From NCBI GenBank assembly GCA_001606155.1, contig LODT01000006.1, positions 930,001 to 994,000 on the forward strand: a DNA stretch of 64,000 nt, read 5' to 3'. How positions within the stretch are numbered: the stretch's first letter is position 1; each line of letters opens with the position of its first letter. Positions 23,834-34,330 of the stretch are shown in pieces. The notes beneath the pieces were generated by a model that searched no databases, was not told the origin of the DNA, and saw only the letters and a list, made by a program, of their open reading frames with translations. Made by a program: the position numbers and the translations under genes. Source of the DNA: Tieghemostelium lacteum. Taxonomy: Eukaryota > Evosea > Eumycetozoa > Dictyosteliales > Raperosteliaceae.

Positions 23834-24225
23834 ATTAATTTGAGGTAGATTTTAAACATAAATATTTGGATAAAACAACATAACGAAAAGTTTAGTTATT
23901 TTTTAAATTTCAAAACAAAAAGAATAGGCAATTAGAATTCACTTGGATAATATTACTGAATTAATTAATTCAACAAATTCCTATTAAAAATAATATTATT
24001 TAGTATTATTAATAACATGATTTTAATATGGTGATTGAGTATCTAACTTCCAAATTAATGAAATAATAAAAGATTTTCAAATCAATGTTAATTCCTTAAA
24101 TGAACTTAAGTTTTGAATTTAATTTAATTCACTAATTCAAATCAATTCCACTTCTTTTTGCTAACATCCTCATTTGCAGATTGCAGAAAAGTCATTGAAA
24201 TGAGTTAGCAGATAAACAAAATATT
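23834..24225. other. A/T-rich spacer, nothing recognised
   Basis: About 390 bp downstream of the carrier gene. No open frame of note on either strand and no RNA gene recognised. Confidence 0.5.
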
Positions 24226-25050
24226 AATTGTTATCTAGCTGAGATTCAAACATTCGAAGAACAGAAACAATTAACTCAGAAGCAGCATTTGGAATTATTG
24301 GAAGATATGAGTGTATATATATATTCATCTTGTAGCTTTTTGGAAGGGCAAAATGACAAATATTTTGATTTTTTAAAATTTTGTTGTAATGCTAAGTAAT
24401 TAATTTCTTTGCTCAACATAAATAAAATTAATTTGAAATCCCCGATATATTATTATTAAATAAAAATATTTTTTTTGTATCATAATATATTTTCTTAATG
24501 TATAGTTATAATGTATATACTAGAGAGTTTGGTAAATTCATAGCAAGTGAATGATAGGATTACTGATAGTGATACAGCACAAGAGACGAATGAGTTTGAC
24601 GAAATTGAAGTTAGGTTACTTTTGTCTAGTCTCTCACAAATAGCAGATAGAGACCTATAGTGGTGAATGAGATGATGTATAACTCTGTTACCATCCTTGG
24701 GTTATTATATAACTAATATTAGATTATGACACCAACTAGTCCACCTCCACCACCACAAACAATCACAGTTTCATCAGGAGAAGCTACTACACCAACAACC
24801 ACAGCGGGAAACAGTAATGTAAATAGTATTTCTGGTAGTGGATAGTACAAGTGTATCATCATCATCCACCATCGGACCAAATAACACAAGTAATAATAAC
24901 AACACTTCTGCTAATTCTGCCGCTACTATCACTACTACCACTTCTACAACTACAACTACTAGTAAATAGCACCAAATGATGTTGACCCTTTACCCAAAGG
25001 TCAAAAGGTTGTTACCTATGTTCATTATTTTTTAAAGCACACTGGTTTAA
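24226..25050 (+). pseudogene. Decayed protein-coding relic, low-complexity rich
   Basis: Separated stretches read as protein on the plus strand. About 24236-24310 gives a charged coiled-coil-like segment (EEQKQLTQKQHLELLEDMS). About 24568-24657 gives TAQETNEFDEIEVRLLLSSL. From the ATG at 24726 a Pro/Thr/Ser/Asn-rich stretch begins (MTPTSPPPPPQTITVSSGEA) and leads to APNDVDPLPKGQKVVTYVHY near 25020. Stops and frame changes separate the pieces and I found no set of introns that removes them all. It looks like a dead or dying host gene; parts could still be exons of an unusual gene. Family unknown. Confidence 0.45.
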
Positions 25051-25158
25051 TTTATGCACATTTCAATATCTTCACAACTTAAAGAAAATTAAAAGAAATT
25101 TTGATCAAAGTATATATATTTGATAAATGTTTATGCAAATTTTGTTTTTTGCACATGA

Positions 25159-26151
25159 TTATTTTTTGGTTTGAGCTTTTTGTTTTTTGTTATTGGATTG
25201 AGTTGTGGTTGATGTTGTTGTAGTTGATGTTGGTTTTGGAGGTTCATAAAGTTCTTTATCTCCTATTACCATATATATCCAACAGCCTTCTGGTATTTTG
25301 GTTGATACTCTCCCACCACCTGAATCTCCATCTTCAGTACTAAGGTAAGTGATTTCAATCTCTTCTAATGGTGTTAGGTTTTGGCGGTATTTTTTAGTTC
25401 TTTTTTCCAAAGATCTTTCATAAATTAGCGCTAGAACTTCACAATCAACTTCATATGGTTTAAGATCATCTGGAATATCATTATTTTGAAAATAATATAG
25501 GGGTACCATAATGTGGAAAATCTTTTGTGTTTTATATATATAACCACTCATTCTTTTTTTTAGGTCCATGGTCGTTTTGCCCACTTTAATAATTGGTTCT
25601 ATTGTGTCACAAAGAGAAAGTACTTCATGGATATTAAAAATTTCATCATAGAATTTGTCCACATTATATTCAAACGATTTCTATTAATAAAAGTAAGTGA
25701 GTATAACTAATTTATTTTTAAAAAAAAATATTTTACTTACCTGTTTATCATATTCACTTATTATTGGTTCAGAAATAAAGTACTGAGGTTTTTCAAAATG
25801 GTAGAATATTTCTTCATAAAAATTTCTTGTTTGTTTCGAAGTCACAGTCCAATCAAATAGATACGATTTAGAAATATCTACACCTGCACCACCAACGAAG
25901 TCGTAAGTAAACTTTACTGAGGCTGTAAATGTGATACCTCCAACATTTATATCAACGTCTTCTTCCACTTCTTCATCTTCTTCATCTTCTTCATCTTCAT
26001 CTTCTTTATCTTCATCCAAAAGATTGTTACCTCTATCATCGATATAATCCCTTGGGTTTGAATTTATTTGTTCGCATAGATATTCGATGAAAAATTCATT
26101 AAATTTACCAGATGACAGGCTTTTTGTTAACTGGTTTGTAATAGTAGTCAT
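25159..26151 (-). CDS. Hypothetical protein with possible GIY-YIG/T5orf172-like segment
   Basis: Two exons, 26151-25741 and 25680-25159 (intron 60 bp, donor GTAAGT, acceptor TAG), give about 310 aa. A small N-terminal helix set is followed by an acidic Asp/Glu run (about residues 47-67). The middle, after the junction, contains EPIIKVGKTTMDLKKRMSGY. The 'KVGKTT-DL--RM' pattern is what GIY-YIG/T5orf172 (Mug113-like) nuclease-fold domains show after their first strand, but the preceding GIY and YIG strands are not clearly visible, so this is tentative. The tail is Thr/Lys-rich. Neighbouring relics suggest an accessory region. An ATG farther upstream (26244) is possible but gives an unlikely hydrophobic leader. 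Confidence 0.6.
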
Positions 26152-26700
26152 TTCAAACTTTAAATATACTAAAAAAAAAAAAGAAATTGCAAAAAGGCAT
26201 CTGTGCATAAGATTGATGAGTTCATTTGAAAATGGTAGAATCAATTAAAATACAACAGGAAAACGAAATACATTTACAGATGATTATCTTAATTATATGT
26301 TAAATTGTAAAGGATTAGTGTTACTATGATATAAGTTAAAACATATAACATCAGTGTATGAAATTATATAACATGAATTTGTAGAACAAATATAGCAACG
26401 AATTTGTAGAACAAATATAACAACAAATATAACAACGAATTTATTACATAAATTCGTTCGCACTCAAAACAAAATATAAAAAACTGATATAAAAACCCAA
26501 AATAAAATAAATATTTAGAACATCATTCTTATTATATATTAAATAACCTATAAACTATTAAGTAGTTACAGATTAGTGTCAACCAGTCCAATAAAAAGAA
26601 GGTAGAGGATGTTATTTGTTCCTCTAAAGTGCTCTATGGGTTTATTTTATCGATATTATTTATAATTAATTGTATGCAGTGTTATTGTATATAAATTACC
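26152..26700. other. A/T-rich spacer with short tandem repeat
   Basis: No gene recognised. It contains the 24-bp tandem repeat and adjoining palindrome listed separately; otherwise simple A/T-rich sequence. Confidence 0.45.
26375..26458. repeat. Short tandem repeat with terminal palindrome
   Basis: A unit of about 24 bp beginning GAATTTGTAGAACAAATAT is present twice in a row (from 26375 and 26399), then a truncated AAATATAACAAC unit. It is followed by a near-palindrome in which CGAATTTA (about 26435) pairs with TAAATTCG. This could form a hairpin; its role is unknown. Confidence 0.55.
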
Positions 26701-27300
26701 TACAATACCAGTCAATGGAGATCATACCAATACACAACACCATCACCCACACCATCTCTATCAGCATCTTCTGAAGAAAAGTTAACAAAAAATGAATATA
26801 TCTTCATAAAATACTATATCACCATTTTTTTCATATTACTAGAAATTTAAGTACATCTAACTATCAAATAGATCTCCACAGAAATAGAGATAACCATTGG
26901 AATTTGGATAATTATACTAATTATTTGAAGAACTCAACTTTGGAGTTGAAATTTGGTTGTTTCCATAAAAATAAAAGCGTTAACATATACACAATTTGAG
27001 GAACAAAAAATGTCGATAAAAGTCAATGTATAGATATATCAGCACCACTGATACCATACTTTGAACAAACCTCTAAACCATTTTTGAAAGTAGTTTTCTA
27101 TGAATGGATATTATCAAATGATTCATCAAAAAATATTTTTCAAGAGGCTATAAAAGTAATCACCAATCAATTAGTCATAGAGATACACGATTTGAAATTT
27201 CAGTAAACTACTATAGAAATGATGGTAAATTTAGAGATTTTTTATTGTTCCCAACGGGTTCAATTCCATTTTTATTCAACCCTATATCTATTTAATATTA
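26701..27300 (+). pseudogene. Decayed coding relic of unknown family
   Basis: Successive plus-strand stretches translate into protein-like sequence. Examples are SASSEEKLTKNEYIFIKYY, NHWNLDNYTNYLKNSTLEL, QEAIKVITNQLVIEIHDLKF and NDGKFRDFLLFPTGSIPFLF. They are separated by several stops and frame changes with no good splice sites. The codon pattern is that of amoeba genes, so this is most likely a dead host gene. Family not recognised. Confidence 0.5.
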
Positions 27301-27692
27301 AATTTTCTACCATTTCCGTTTCTATATGAAATATATTTCAACTCTAAAATCTGTAAAAGTTCATTTACATGTTTTAAATCAATATCAATACCTGATTCTA
27401 TACTTTAATAAATTGACACTTACCCATAAACTCCTAAAATCTAATTAACAACCACAATAAATTATTAGTAAAAACTATGGCTTCGATATTAAAACTACGA
27501 TTTTTTTATGAATAGAGTTTCGGAAACCAGTTTAAAATAAGACTTTTATTAGAGAGGGGTGGAATTAAAAAATACTAACAACAGATATAAACAGATAAGT
27601 TTTTTTTAAATATTTGTTAAAAATTAAAATCAATTTTTTTAGAACATTAAAAAGCATATTTTGTTTGTTTATTTCATTTTCAAATATCAACC
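27301..27692. other. A/T-rich spacer upstream of the FNIP-like gene
   Basis: About 390 bp without coding signal. A T-run (27600-27642) sits just before the next gene's start and probably belongs to its promoter. Confidence 0.45.
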
Positions 27693-29390
27693 ATGTATAG
27701 AATACTAAATTTTATATTAAATAATTATTTTTTAATATGCGAATTAACAAAATATCTTTATACGAATAGAGATATTATTAATTTTTTAAGTACTTGTAAA
27801 ACTCTATATTTATACAGAAATCAATTAAGATACAAAGTATTTCCAAATATTACCACTGATAATGTTAAATATATTATAAATTTGCCATATAAATATCAAA
27901 GTATTACATTTAGTAATCATCAATATCAGTTATTGATTAATGCTCGATTTATCAAGATTTTAGACATCCCTATTGTAAAACTATTGGAGGATATAAAAAC
28001 ATTGAACGAACATTTCTTACCAAGGTACATTTTAAATTTAGAATTAGATGGCATTGAATCATTTAAATCTCTGCCTGAAGATTTAATTTCTTTAACATTT
28101 AAGGGAGCACATTTCAATACTATAATGGCACCAGGAATATTTCCAACATCATTGACAGAATTGAATTTTAGAGGTGGAAATATAGATGCTATTGGACCTG
28201 GTGTACTACCACCTCTATTAAGAAAATTAGAATTACCAAATGAATATAATCATCCACTACCATTTGATACACCAATTACATTAGAAATACTTAAATTAGG
28301 GTGTTACCCAATTAAAAATGGTGGTATACCGTCATCAGTGAGAGAATTGGTACTTGGAGGAGAACAAATTGCTTTACATAAAGGTGATTTACTGATGACT
28401 TTGATTCGTTTGGATATCAATGTCAATGAATGTAATGTACAATTGAATGTTGGTTCCATACCAGAAAGTGTAGAAATTATAAATTTTATAACTGCTGAAC
28501 AGAATTCGCCATCTACATCCTATTGTGATGAACTGTTACCTGGTGTTCTACCAAGTGGTGTAAAACATTTATCGTGGAGTTTCAAAGATTACCCATTTAC
28601 ATTATCAGAAAATGTATTTCCAAATGGTATAAGTAGTATGACATTAGATACTAGTTATTATACGAAAACCATACCTAAACTACCAATGTCTATTGAAAAT
28701 CTTGTTATATATTGTACGAAGTTTCATACCTATTATATACCAGATAGATTAAAGAAACTCACAGTATTCTATTATAGGAATGTTGATCAGATTGGTGAAC
28801 TTCCAGACACCATAGAACATCAAATTATAAAGACACTAAATAGTGACCATTCCTATTCCATTTATAACTCATTATTCCCCAAGTATCTAAAGTCTCTTGA
28901 GATTATTGGGAATATTCAACAGTCTTATGTATGTCTACCAAAATCAATTACATCACTGAAATTAACTAAAATGTTTGATGTTTTTGATCACAACATACCA
29001 TTGGAGACTGGATTTCAGTTTAATATTCTACCGCCAAATTTACAAACCCTGATAATAACCAATCAAAATATGAATGTACAAGATATTTCTGAAGTTTTCT
29101 TTTATAATCTACCAAGAACAATCAAGTATCTTGAAATTGATAATCAAATCTATACACCAACCATTTCAAATAGATTGAAAGTATACAAGTTCTTTTCAAG
29201 TCGATTCTCTAGGGATCTTGATTACTATTATTTACATTTACTTTTACTATTACTAATATGCTGCTTTGGATATATATTATATTGTAATTATTTAATATCA
29301 ATTGTAGTTATATTAGTTTCTAATGTAATAGTTTTATCTATTTGTATGGTAATTTTTACAATATATTTATTGTTTTATCTACATTTTTAA
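27693..29390 (+). CDS. FNIP-like repeat protein with hydrophobic membrane tail
   Basis: Single exon, 565 aa. The N-terminus (about residues 1-50) resembles the short F-box-like leader of dictyostelid FNIP proteins. The middle has repeated units of about 20-24 residues with the FNIP pattern 'lP-si-sL-l---f---i--g-lP', for example APGIFPTSLTELNFRGG, GPGVLPPLLRKLEL and FNILPPNLQTLIITNQ. The last 60 residues (about 505-565) are strongly hydrophobic and form two or three membrane spans (LLLLLLICCFGYILYC and later), which is not typical of FNIP proteins. FNIP repeats form LRR-like solenoids of unknown partners; a membrane-anchored version is inferred from the tail. Confidence 0.78.
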   Translation: MYRILNFILNNYFLICELTKYLYTNRDIINFLSTCKTLYLYRNQLRYKVFPNITTDNVKYIINLPYKYQSITFSNHQYQLLINARFIKILDIPIVKLLEDIKTLNEHFLPRYILNLELDGIESFKSLPEDLISLTFKGAHFNTIMAPGIFPTSLTELNFRGGNIDAIGPGVLPPLLRKLELPNEYNHPLPFDTPITLEILKLGCYPIKNGGIPSSVRELVLGGEQIALHKGDLLMTLIRLDINVNECNVQLNVGSIPESVEIINFITAEQNSPSTSYCDELLPGVLPSGVKHLSWSFKDYPFTLSENVFPNGISSMTLDTSYYTKTIPKLPMSIENLVIYCTKFHTYYIPDRLKKLTVFYYRNVDQIGELPDTIEHQIIKTLNSDHSYSIYNSLFPKYLKSLEIIGNIQQSYVCLPKSITSLKLTKMFDVFDHNIPLETGFQFNILPPNLQTLIITNQNMNVQDISEVFFYNLPRTIKYLEIDNQIYTPTISNRLKVYKFFSSRFSRDLDYYYLHLLLLLLICCFGYILYCNYLISIVVILVSNVIVLSICMVIFTIYLLFYLHF

Positions 29391-29477
29391 TAAACTTACA
29401 TGTTAATAATCTATAGTTGAAGTCTTATTTTATAAAATTTAGAGTGTTTGGTAATTTTTGTTAATAATCTTACATTT

Positions 29478-30527
29478 CTATGGTAAGAGTAAATCCTTTT
29501 CTTTATTGAAATGATTACAAAAGTCATTTAACATCCATTTATATTGATTTGAATGTTTACGATGAGTTTTGAGATTGGAGTCTTTGATTGAGGTTTCATA
29601 GATTGGGAAGTTTCTTTGAGTTGGTGGAGGTTGATTAGGTTGTGGTTGTGATGGTAGATAGAATTTATACATTTTTCTGACAACTTTACTGTCAGGTGTA
29701 TCAGTGACTAAAACTAGTTCTAAGAGTACTAGACCTTGTTTTAGAGCCTCTTCTTCAAGATCATCTGAAGGATATGGTATAGATACTATTGTAGTAAATA
29801 TACCTGTATCAGGTTTAAGTAATCTTACAACGGATTGAACTAGATCTTTCATGGATAGTGTATGAGTATGTCTTGCAATTCTTCTATTGGTTTTCATAGC
29901 ACTAACCTGTTGATCTATAGTTATATCACTCTTGAAATAGGGTGGTGCTGAAATGATTAAATCATATCTATCATCAATAGCAGGTGCCATATCTTTTCTT
30001 TCTCTATGTACATGCTTGTTTTTCTCTAATTCACAAGGTACTGTAAGAGTCGGTTGAAACTCTTGAATTGGTGTATGAAATAAATACATATTCTTTGTAA
30101 CATTTTCAGGATGCTCTTTATATATATTATCAATATTCATTGTAGTCTGTTGAATTGCACTCTCATCAATATCAATAGAGTTTATAATAGACTGTTTGAA
30201 TCTCTGTGCTAACATTAGAGATAATACACCACACCCAGTACCTATATCCAATACATGTCTAGGCCATTGACCATCTTCTAAACCTTTGTTCAAAATTTCA
30301 CCACCTATACCATAATCATAGTCATAAACTTTACCAGACCACACTAACTGTTCGTATTCTACTGATTTTCCTATTGCTGTATATCCAGCTAGTAACAATG
30401 CATCACTTCCAACCTTTTGTGCACATATTTCATGATTAACTGTAAATTGTTTAAATATAAATATACCCTTATTTCTCTTTTTCTTTTCAACTATTATTTC
30501 GTTATTGTTATTGTTATTGTCGGTCAT
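29478..30527 (-). CDS. TrmN6/YfiC-type tRNA adenine-N6 methyltransferase homologue
   Basis: 349 aa. After an Asn-rich leader, IFKQFTVNHEICAQKVGSDALLLAGYT matches, piece by piece, the start of bacterial TrmN6 (YfiC: 'FKQF-V-HD-CAMKVGTDG-LLGAW'). The SAM-binding motif is VLDIGTGCGVLSLMLAQR, the acidic motif II NSIDIDESAIQQ, and the catalytic motif IV DLIISAPPYF. The last normally reads NPPY and here is APPY. Bacterial TrmN6 methylates A37 N6 in tRNA1Val. Inserts between motifs are amoeba-like. No introns. Either an old transfer from bacteria or an ancient paralogue; the altered motif may change or abolish activity. Confidence 0.82.
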   Translation of the reverse strand: MTDNNNNNNEIIVEKKKRNKGIFIFKQFTVNHEICAQKVGSDALLLAGYTAIGKSVEYEQLVWSGKVYDYDYGIGGEILNKGLEDGQWPRHVLDIGTGCGVLSLMLAQRFKQSIINSIDIDESAIQQTTMNIDNIYKEHPENVTKNMYLFHTPIQEFQPTLTVPCELEKNKHVHRERKDMAPAIDDRYDLIISAPPYFKSDITIDQQVSAMKTNRRIARHTHTLSMKDLVQSVVRLLKPDTGIFTTIVSIPYPSDDLEEEALKQGLVLLELVLVTDTPDSKVVRKMYKFYLPSQPQPNQPPPTQRNFPIYETSIKDSNLKTHRKHSNQYKWMLNDFCNHFNKEKDLLLP

Positions 30528-31186
30528 TTTAATTTAAAAAAAAAATAAAAAAATCCCTCATATATTCTCAAAATCCGGATTTAGGTATAATATGGTACAT
30601 GGCACATCGTAACAAGCAGTAGCATTGTCAGCTCATTCAATATAAGAGATAATGATAAACGTATATTGGATATATTCAATTGTTACAAATGGTCTTGATC
30701 TGGATATGGTGATGCTCGTTTTGATCTTTGGTTTTATGGTGAAAATGATCGTACTTTATCATTTTCTATTTACACAATCAACTAGTAAACTTTGAAATAA
30801 AATAAAGATTCTTATCAACATGTATTTTAAATAATGACAAGAATTAAAGATGATACAATAAACAATTCTTTGGGAGCAAATTTATTTCCAAAAATTGAGT
30901 GTTTGATTGGATTTTTAAAACCTATTTGACTAATTATTTTTAACTAGAATAAATATTTTATTTAATCCTGCAAAAAATAAATGTTATTCATATGTTTATA
31001 TATCTTTTAAATGTTTTTCCAAATTCTAATAGAATACATCGATAGAACTTATATCAAAGAAATCTATTGGCCATTTGTATAATCTACCTTTCATTATTTC
31101 CAATAGTATCATAAAATAGTATTTAAAATCTAGATTTCAAATAAATCTTTTTAATTGTTGTTTTAATTGAGTGAGTTTTTGATAAT
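30528..31186. other. Intergenic region with a short coding relic
   Basis: 659 bp between two minus-strand genes. On the plus strand about 30613-30789 reads protein-like (VTSSSIVSSFNIRDNDKRIL, then DARFDLWFYGENDRTLSFSI) with at least one internal stop and no start, so it seems to be a fragment of a dead gene of unknown family. The rest is A/T-rich with nothing recognised. Confidence 0.4.
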
Positions 31187-33234
31187 TTACTCTTCATCTT
31201 CCATTTCCTCTTCGTCACTACCAACATCAGTCATTATTTGGTCTTTATCATATGGCAGAGGTTGATAACAAACAAAATCAAAATCATTGAATTCACTATT
31301 GTGCCAAATATGAATAACTCCTACACCTGGTATTGATGAAGGATATCTGGAATTCTTGGTTTGTTTTCCAGAAGTGTAGTGAATGATCCAAACTTCAGTT
31401 GCATCAATTGATGTTTTATATCTGGTACCTCTTTTAATGTGGTTTTCAACATCTTTGAAGGTGGAATGAGCTACAATTTCTAATACGAATTTTTTACTTT
31501 TAAACTCTATAACAATATCAGCCCTATCCTTTGTATTTAAACCAGTTCTTACATTTGGATTAATGCCTACTAGAGGTTCCCAATTCTTGATAGTTGCAAC
31601 TAATTCAAAATGATAAAATGCTTCAGATGGAACTAAGGAATCTCTTTTAGGTCCATCTCCAAAGCCTCTGTAATTTTTGATTGTAAGCATTGCAGAAGAA
31701 TAATGGAATGTTGGTGTGAGAGTTTTCACCATTGTAAATATATCAACAATTCCATTATTGATAGGGAATGCATCAGGAGGTGGTTGACGACGATGGATGG
31801 TGTTTATCTTGGTCAATATACAATACTTGATCAAACGAGACTTGAGAGAGCACTTCATAACTTTAAATGTTCCAGCAACTGATTCAGACTGATATTTTAA
31901 AAATCCCATTGATATCAAATATTTAGTTTCATTATTTAGAAGACCGTATAGATCAATGAATTCAGGAAAAATCTTGACATAATGAATTAATGTCTCTTTA
32001 CATAGATCATTTTGGGTTTCAATCGAGCTCATCATTCTATCAACTGTGGCGTAGCCTAATAAACCAAATATAAGTTTCGAGGATACATATTTATTCCAAT
32101 CATCGATACATATGGTATTTAAGTTTATATTTGTGTCTATTATTCTACCACATACATTTACGAGTCCAGGGTGACCATTCGTCAAACTGAATATATCATC
32201 AACTACATTACTATCAATAGTACAATGCTTGATGTGTTGGTACATACCAAAGTATTCTTTTACTTCTTCTTGTGTGAAATCTTGTGTAGAAACCTGGTCC
32301 ACTATATTAAATGGAGAATACTGGTAGCTATCAATTTTTAATATATCAAATGGTCCTATGAAAACAACACTTTTTAAGAAAAATTCCCTTTTGTTTTGTT
32401 TCCAAGATCTCATCCGTCCTAGAATATTTGATTTAACTTGAGGTGGGGCATCAAATATTCTATCAAATTCATCTATAAAAAGAACTACATCTCTATTCTG
32501 GAAAATTTGTTGGGATATAGCATCATTTATATCAAAAATAGTGTGTGCATTTGTAAATTTTACATTGAGATTCATTTTTGCTATTCCTCTGTTTATCACT
32601 ATTAAAAGTCGATTCCAAAACTCTTCAGTAGATTTAAAAGTAAATTGATCTTCTAGTGTCACATAGATAGTAAAAAATCCAATTTTAGTGAGATGATCCA
32701 TAATTGTATAAATCTTGGTAGTTTTTCCAGATGATCTTGCACCATGAAATAAAATATAATTATGCCTCAAAATTTGATCTAGTAAAGTGGAGTTATTTTT
32801 TCTTTCTAGATAATAATATCTATTATTTCTTTCTGAAATTGGAATTGCACCATTTGTGCTAAATGAAGCTACTTGATAAACTATAAAATAATAAAATTAG
32901 AATAAATTAGTATAAATGAACAAAAGTTGTATGGTTAGTGATAGGTGTTTAGTTTACCTTGATTTTGAAGTGGGAATTTTGCAAGAATTCTAACTGAAGA
33001 TGTAGGTGATACACCATAATCCTTTAATTCTTTTCCTAAATTTCCACTGTTGTGTTTAAATATTAACCAAAATCCATCTAACTTATAATTTCTAATAAGT
33101 ATTATATCATTTTCGGGTATTCCAATGAATTTACACCATTTTTGAACTGCTTCGGTGTCCCAATGTTCATTTGGTATATCAAAATTAGTAAAAGTTGTTG
33201 GTTGTGTATAGGTATTATTATTATTAATATTCAT
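31187..33234 (-). CDS. Crinkler-like protein: SAM domain, P-loop NTPase, REase-fold C-terminus
   Basis: Two exons, 33234-32958 and 32880-31187 (intron 77 bp, donor GTAAAC, acceptor TAG), give about 656 aa. Exon 1 encodes a SAM domain (EHWDTEAVQKWCKFIGIPEN through ELKDYGVSPTSSVRILAKF). Exon 2 opens with a linker, then an ATPase: Walker A FHGARSSGKTT, Walker B VVLFIDEFDRIF, and a sensor-like strand SVVFIGPFDI. This is followed by a winged-helix-like segment. The C-terminal block RADIVIEF, KKFVLEIVAHSTFKDVENHI, RYKTSIDATEVWIIHYTSG matches the restriction-endonuclease-like fold at the end of eukaryotic Crinkler (CRN) proteins. The order header-NTPase-REase is the CRN layout. CRN proteins are nucleus-targeted effectors or conflict proteins; the role here is not known. 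The gene looks whole. Confidence 0.75.
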
Positions 33235-34069
33235 TTGTTTGAAAATAAAATAAAAAAATTTTAATTAACAAAATCTCATATTATACTAAATACCTACTTT
33301 GGATATCCATCTAGTATTTACTTTCAACCAATTTAACCCTATCTTATCACTCATTTTTTTACTCAAATTAATAGTCTTAAAGTTCTAAGAAATTGTAAAA
33401 ATAGTTTCATTTAAACAAACAAATAAATTAATTTTAATATTTTATTAACTTTCTTATTTATTGTATTTATACATTTCACAATTAGTTTTTATTATGTCTC
33501 ATTTTCTTTTTATTTATTTACAAAACACTGCGGTTTTAAGGGTTAAACTTTTATTTATGCGGTAGATATCGAATTCAATTTTAATAGTATTCTATTTGTT
33601 GTGATGAATCAATTGAGAATATATTGATTGAATTATGTTTTCAATTATTCCTTTCTTTATATATCTAAGGAATTATCATTGATTTGTTATCTGACACGTC
33701 GAAATAATCGTCTTCCACAAACTATAAAAAAACCAAAATTTTAAATTGTGGTCTAAGAATGTCAATAGCACACACAAGATACATGTATTTTAGTCTTCCA
33801 CATTCAATTTTTAAATTATAATATTTATTTTCGATTTGTGTTTGGAATGATGTTGGAGATAATTTAATTCTGATGAGAATCCAAATGGTGTCAATTCTGT
33901 TTTCAAAGTTGATGGCATTATTTGAATCTTTTCATTGGCGAAATAGATCGTTGCCAATTCTTTATAGTAGTGAATGGTTACATTGATTTTAGTTGTAACC
34001 TCATTGCTGATAATTAATTGTGACATACAATCATTGACTTGAATTCATTACTTAAGTTACCCTAGGAAC
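33235..34069. other. A/T-rich spacer, possibly transposon-derived at its right side
   Basis: No confident gene. A 71-codon minus-strand frame (34026-33811) is Ser/Thr/Ile-rich and lies directly next to the transposase relic, so it might be part of the same dead element. The remainder is A/T-rich without recognised features. Confidence 0.4.
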
Positions 34070-34330
34070 ATCAAGTTGATATTAAAGTAATTCCTTTTGT
34101 CATTGCTATAAATAGTGCTGTTTGTAAACTGATGATGTAAAAGAACTTAAAGATGGTCTTAAGTAACCTTCATTTACCAATCACTGAGATCCCTTTTCGA
34201 TGGTTACAAACATGATTTTTTACAAATTCAAACATCAATTCAATTCTGGTGAATAAGCAGGTAACAGTTCAATATAGTTATCTAAACTTTTAATAATGGT
34301 ATAATAGGAAATGACAAAGTCTGGTTGTAA
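34070..34330 (-). mobile_element. Decayed Tc1/mariner/IS630-type transposase fragment
   Basis: Minus-strand reading from about 34327 gives DFVISYYTIIKSLDNYIELLPAYSPELN. 'LLPAYSPELN' is the hallmark around the third catalytic region of DDE_3 (Tc1/mariner, IS630) transposases. Past a stop, in another frame, FEFVKNHVCNHRKGISVIGK supplies the expected following helix (the usual motif is 'SPELNPIE-fW---K--'). The PIE-containing piece is lost and further frame breaks follow. The left half of the transposase and the terminal inverted repeats were not found, so this is a dead internal fragment of a DNA transposon. Confidence 0.65.

Noticed and set aside
23704-23843. Hydrophobic C-terminal extension of the phosphate carrier
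   Set aside because: It is the translation of an intron; splicing restores the normal carrier end.
27415-27440. CCCATAA element resembling the dictyostelid DUSE promoter of class I ncRNA genes
   Set aside because: No conserved ncRNA 5' or 3' ends were found at the expected distance, so chance is likely.
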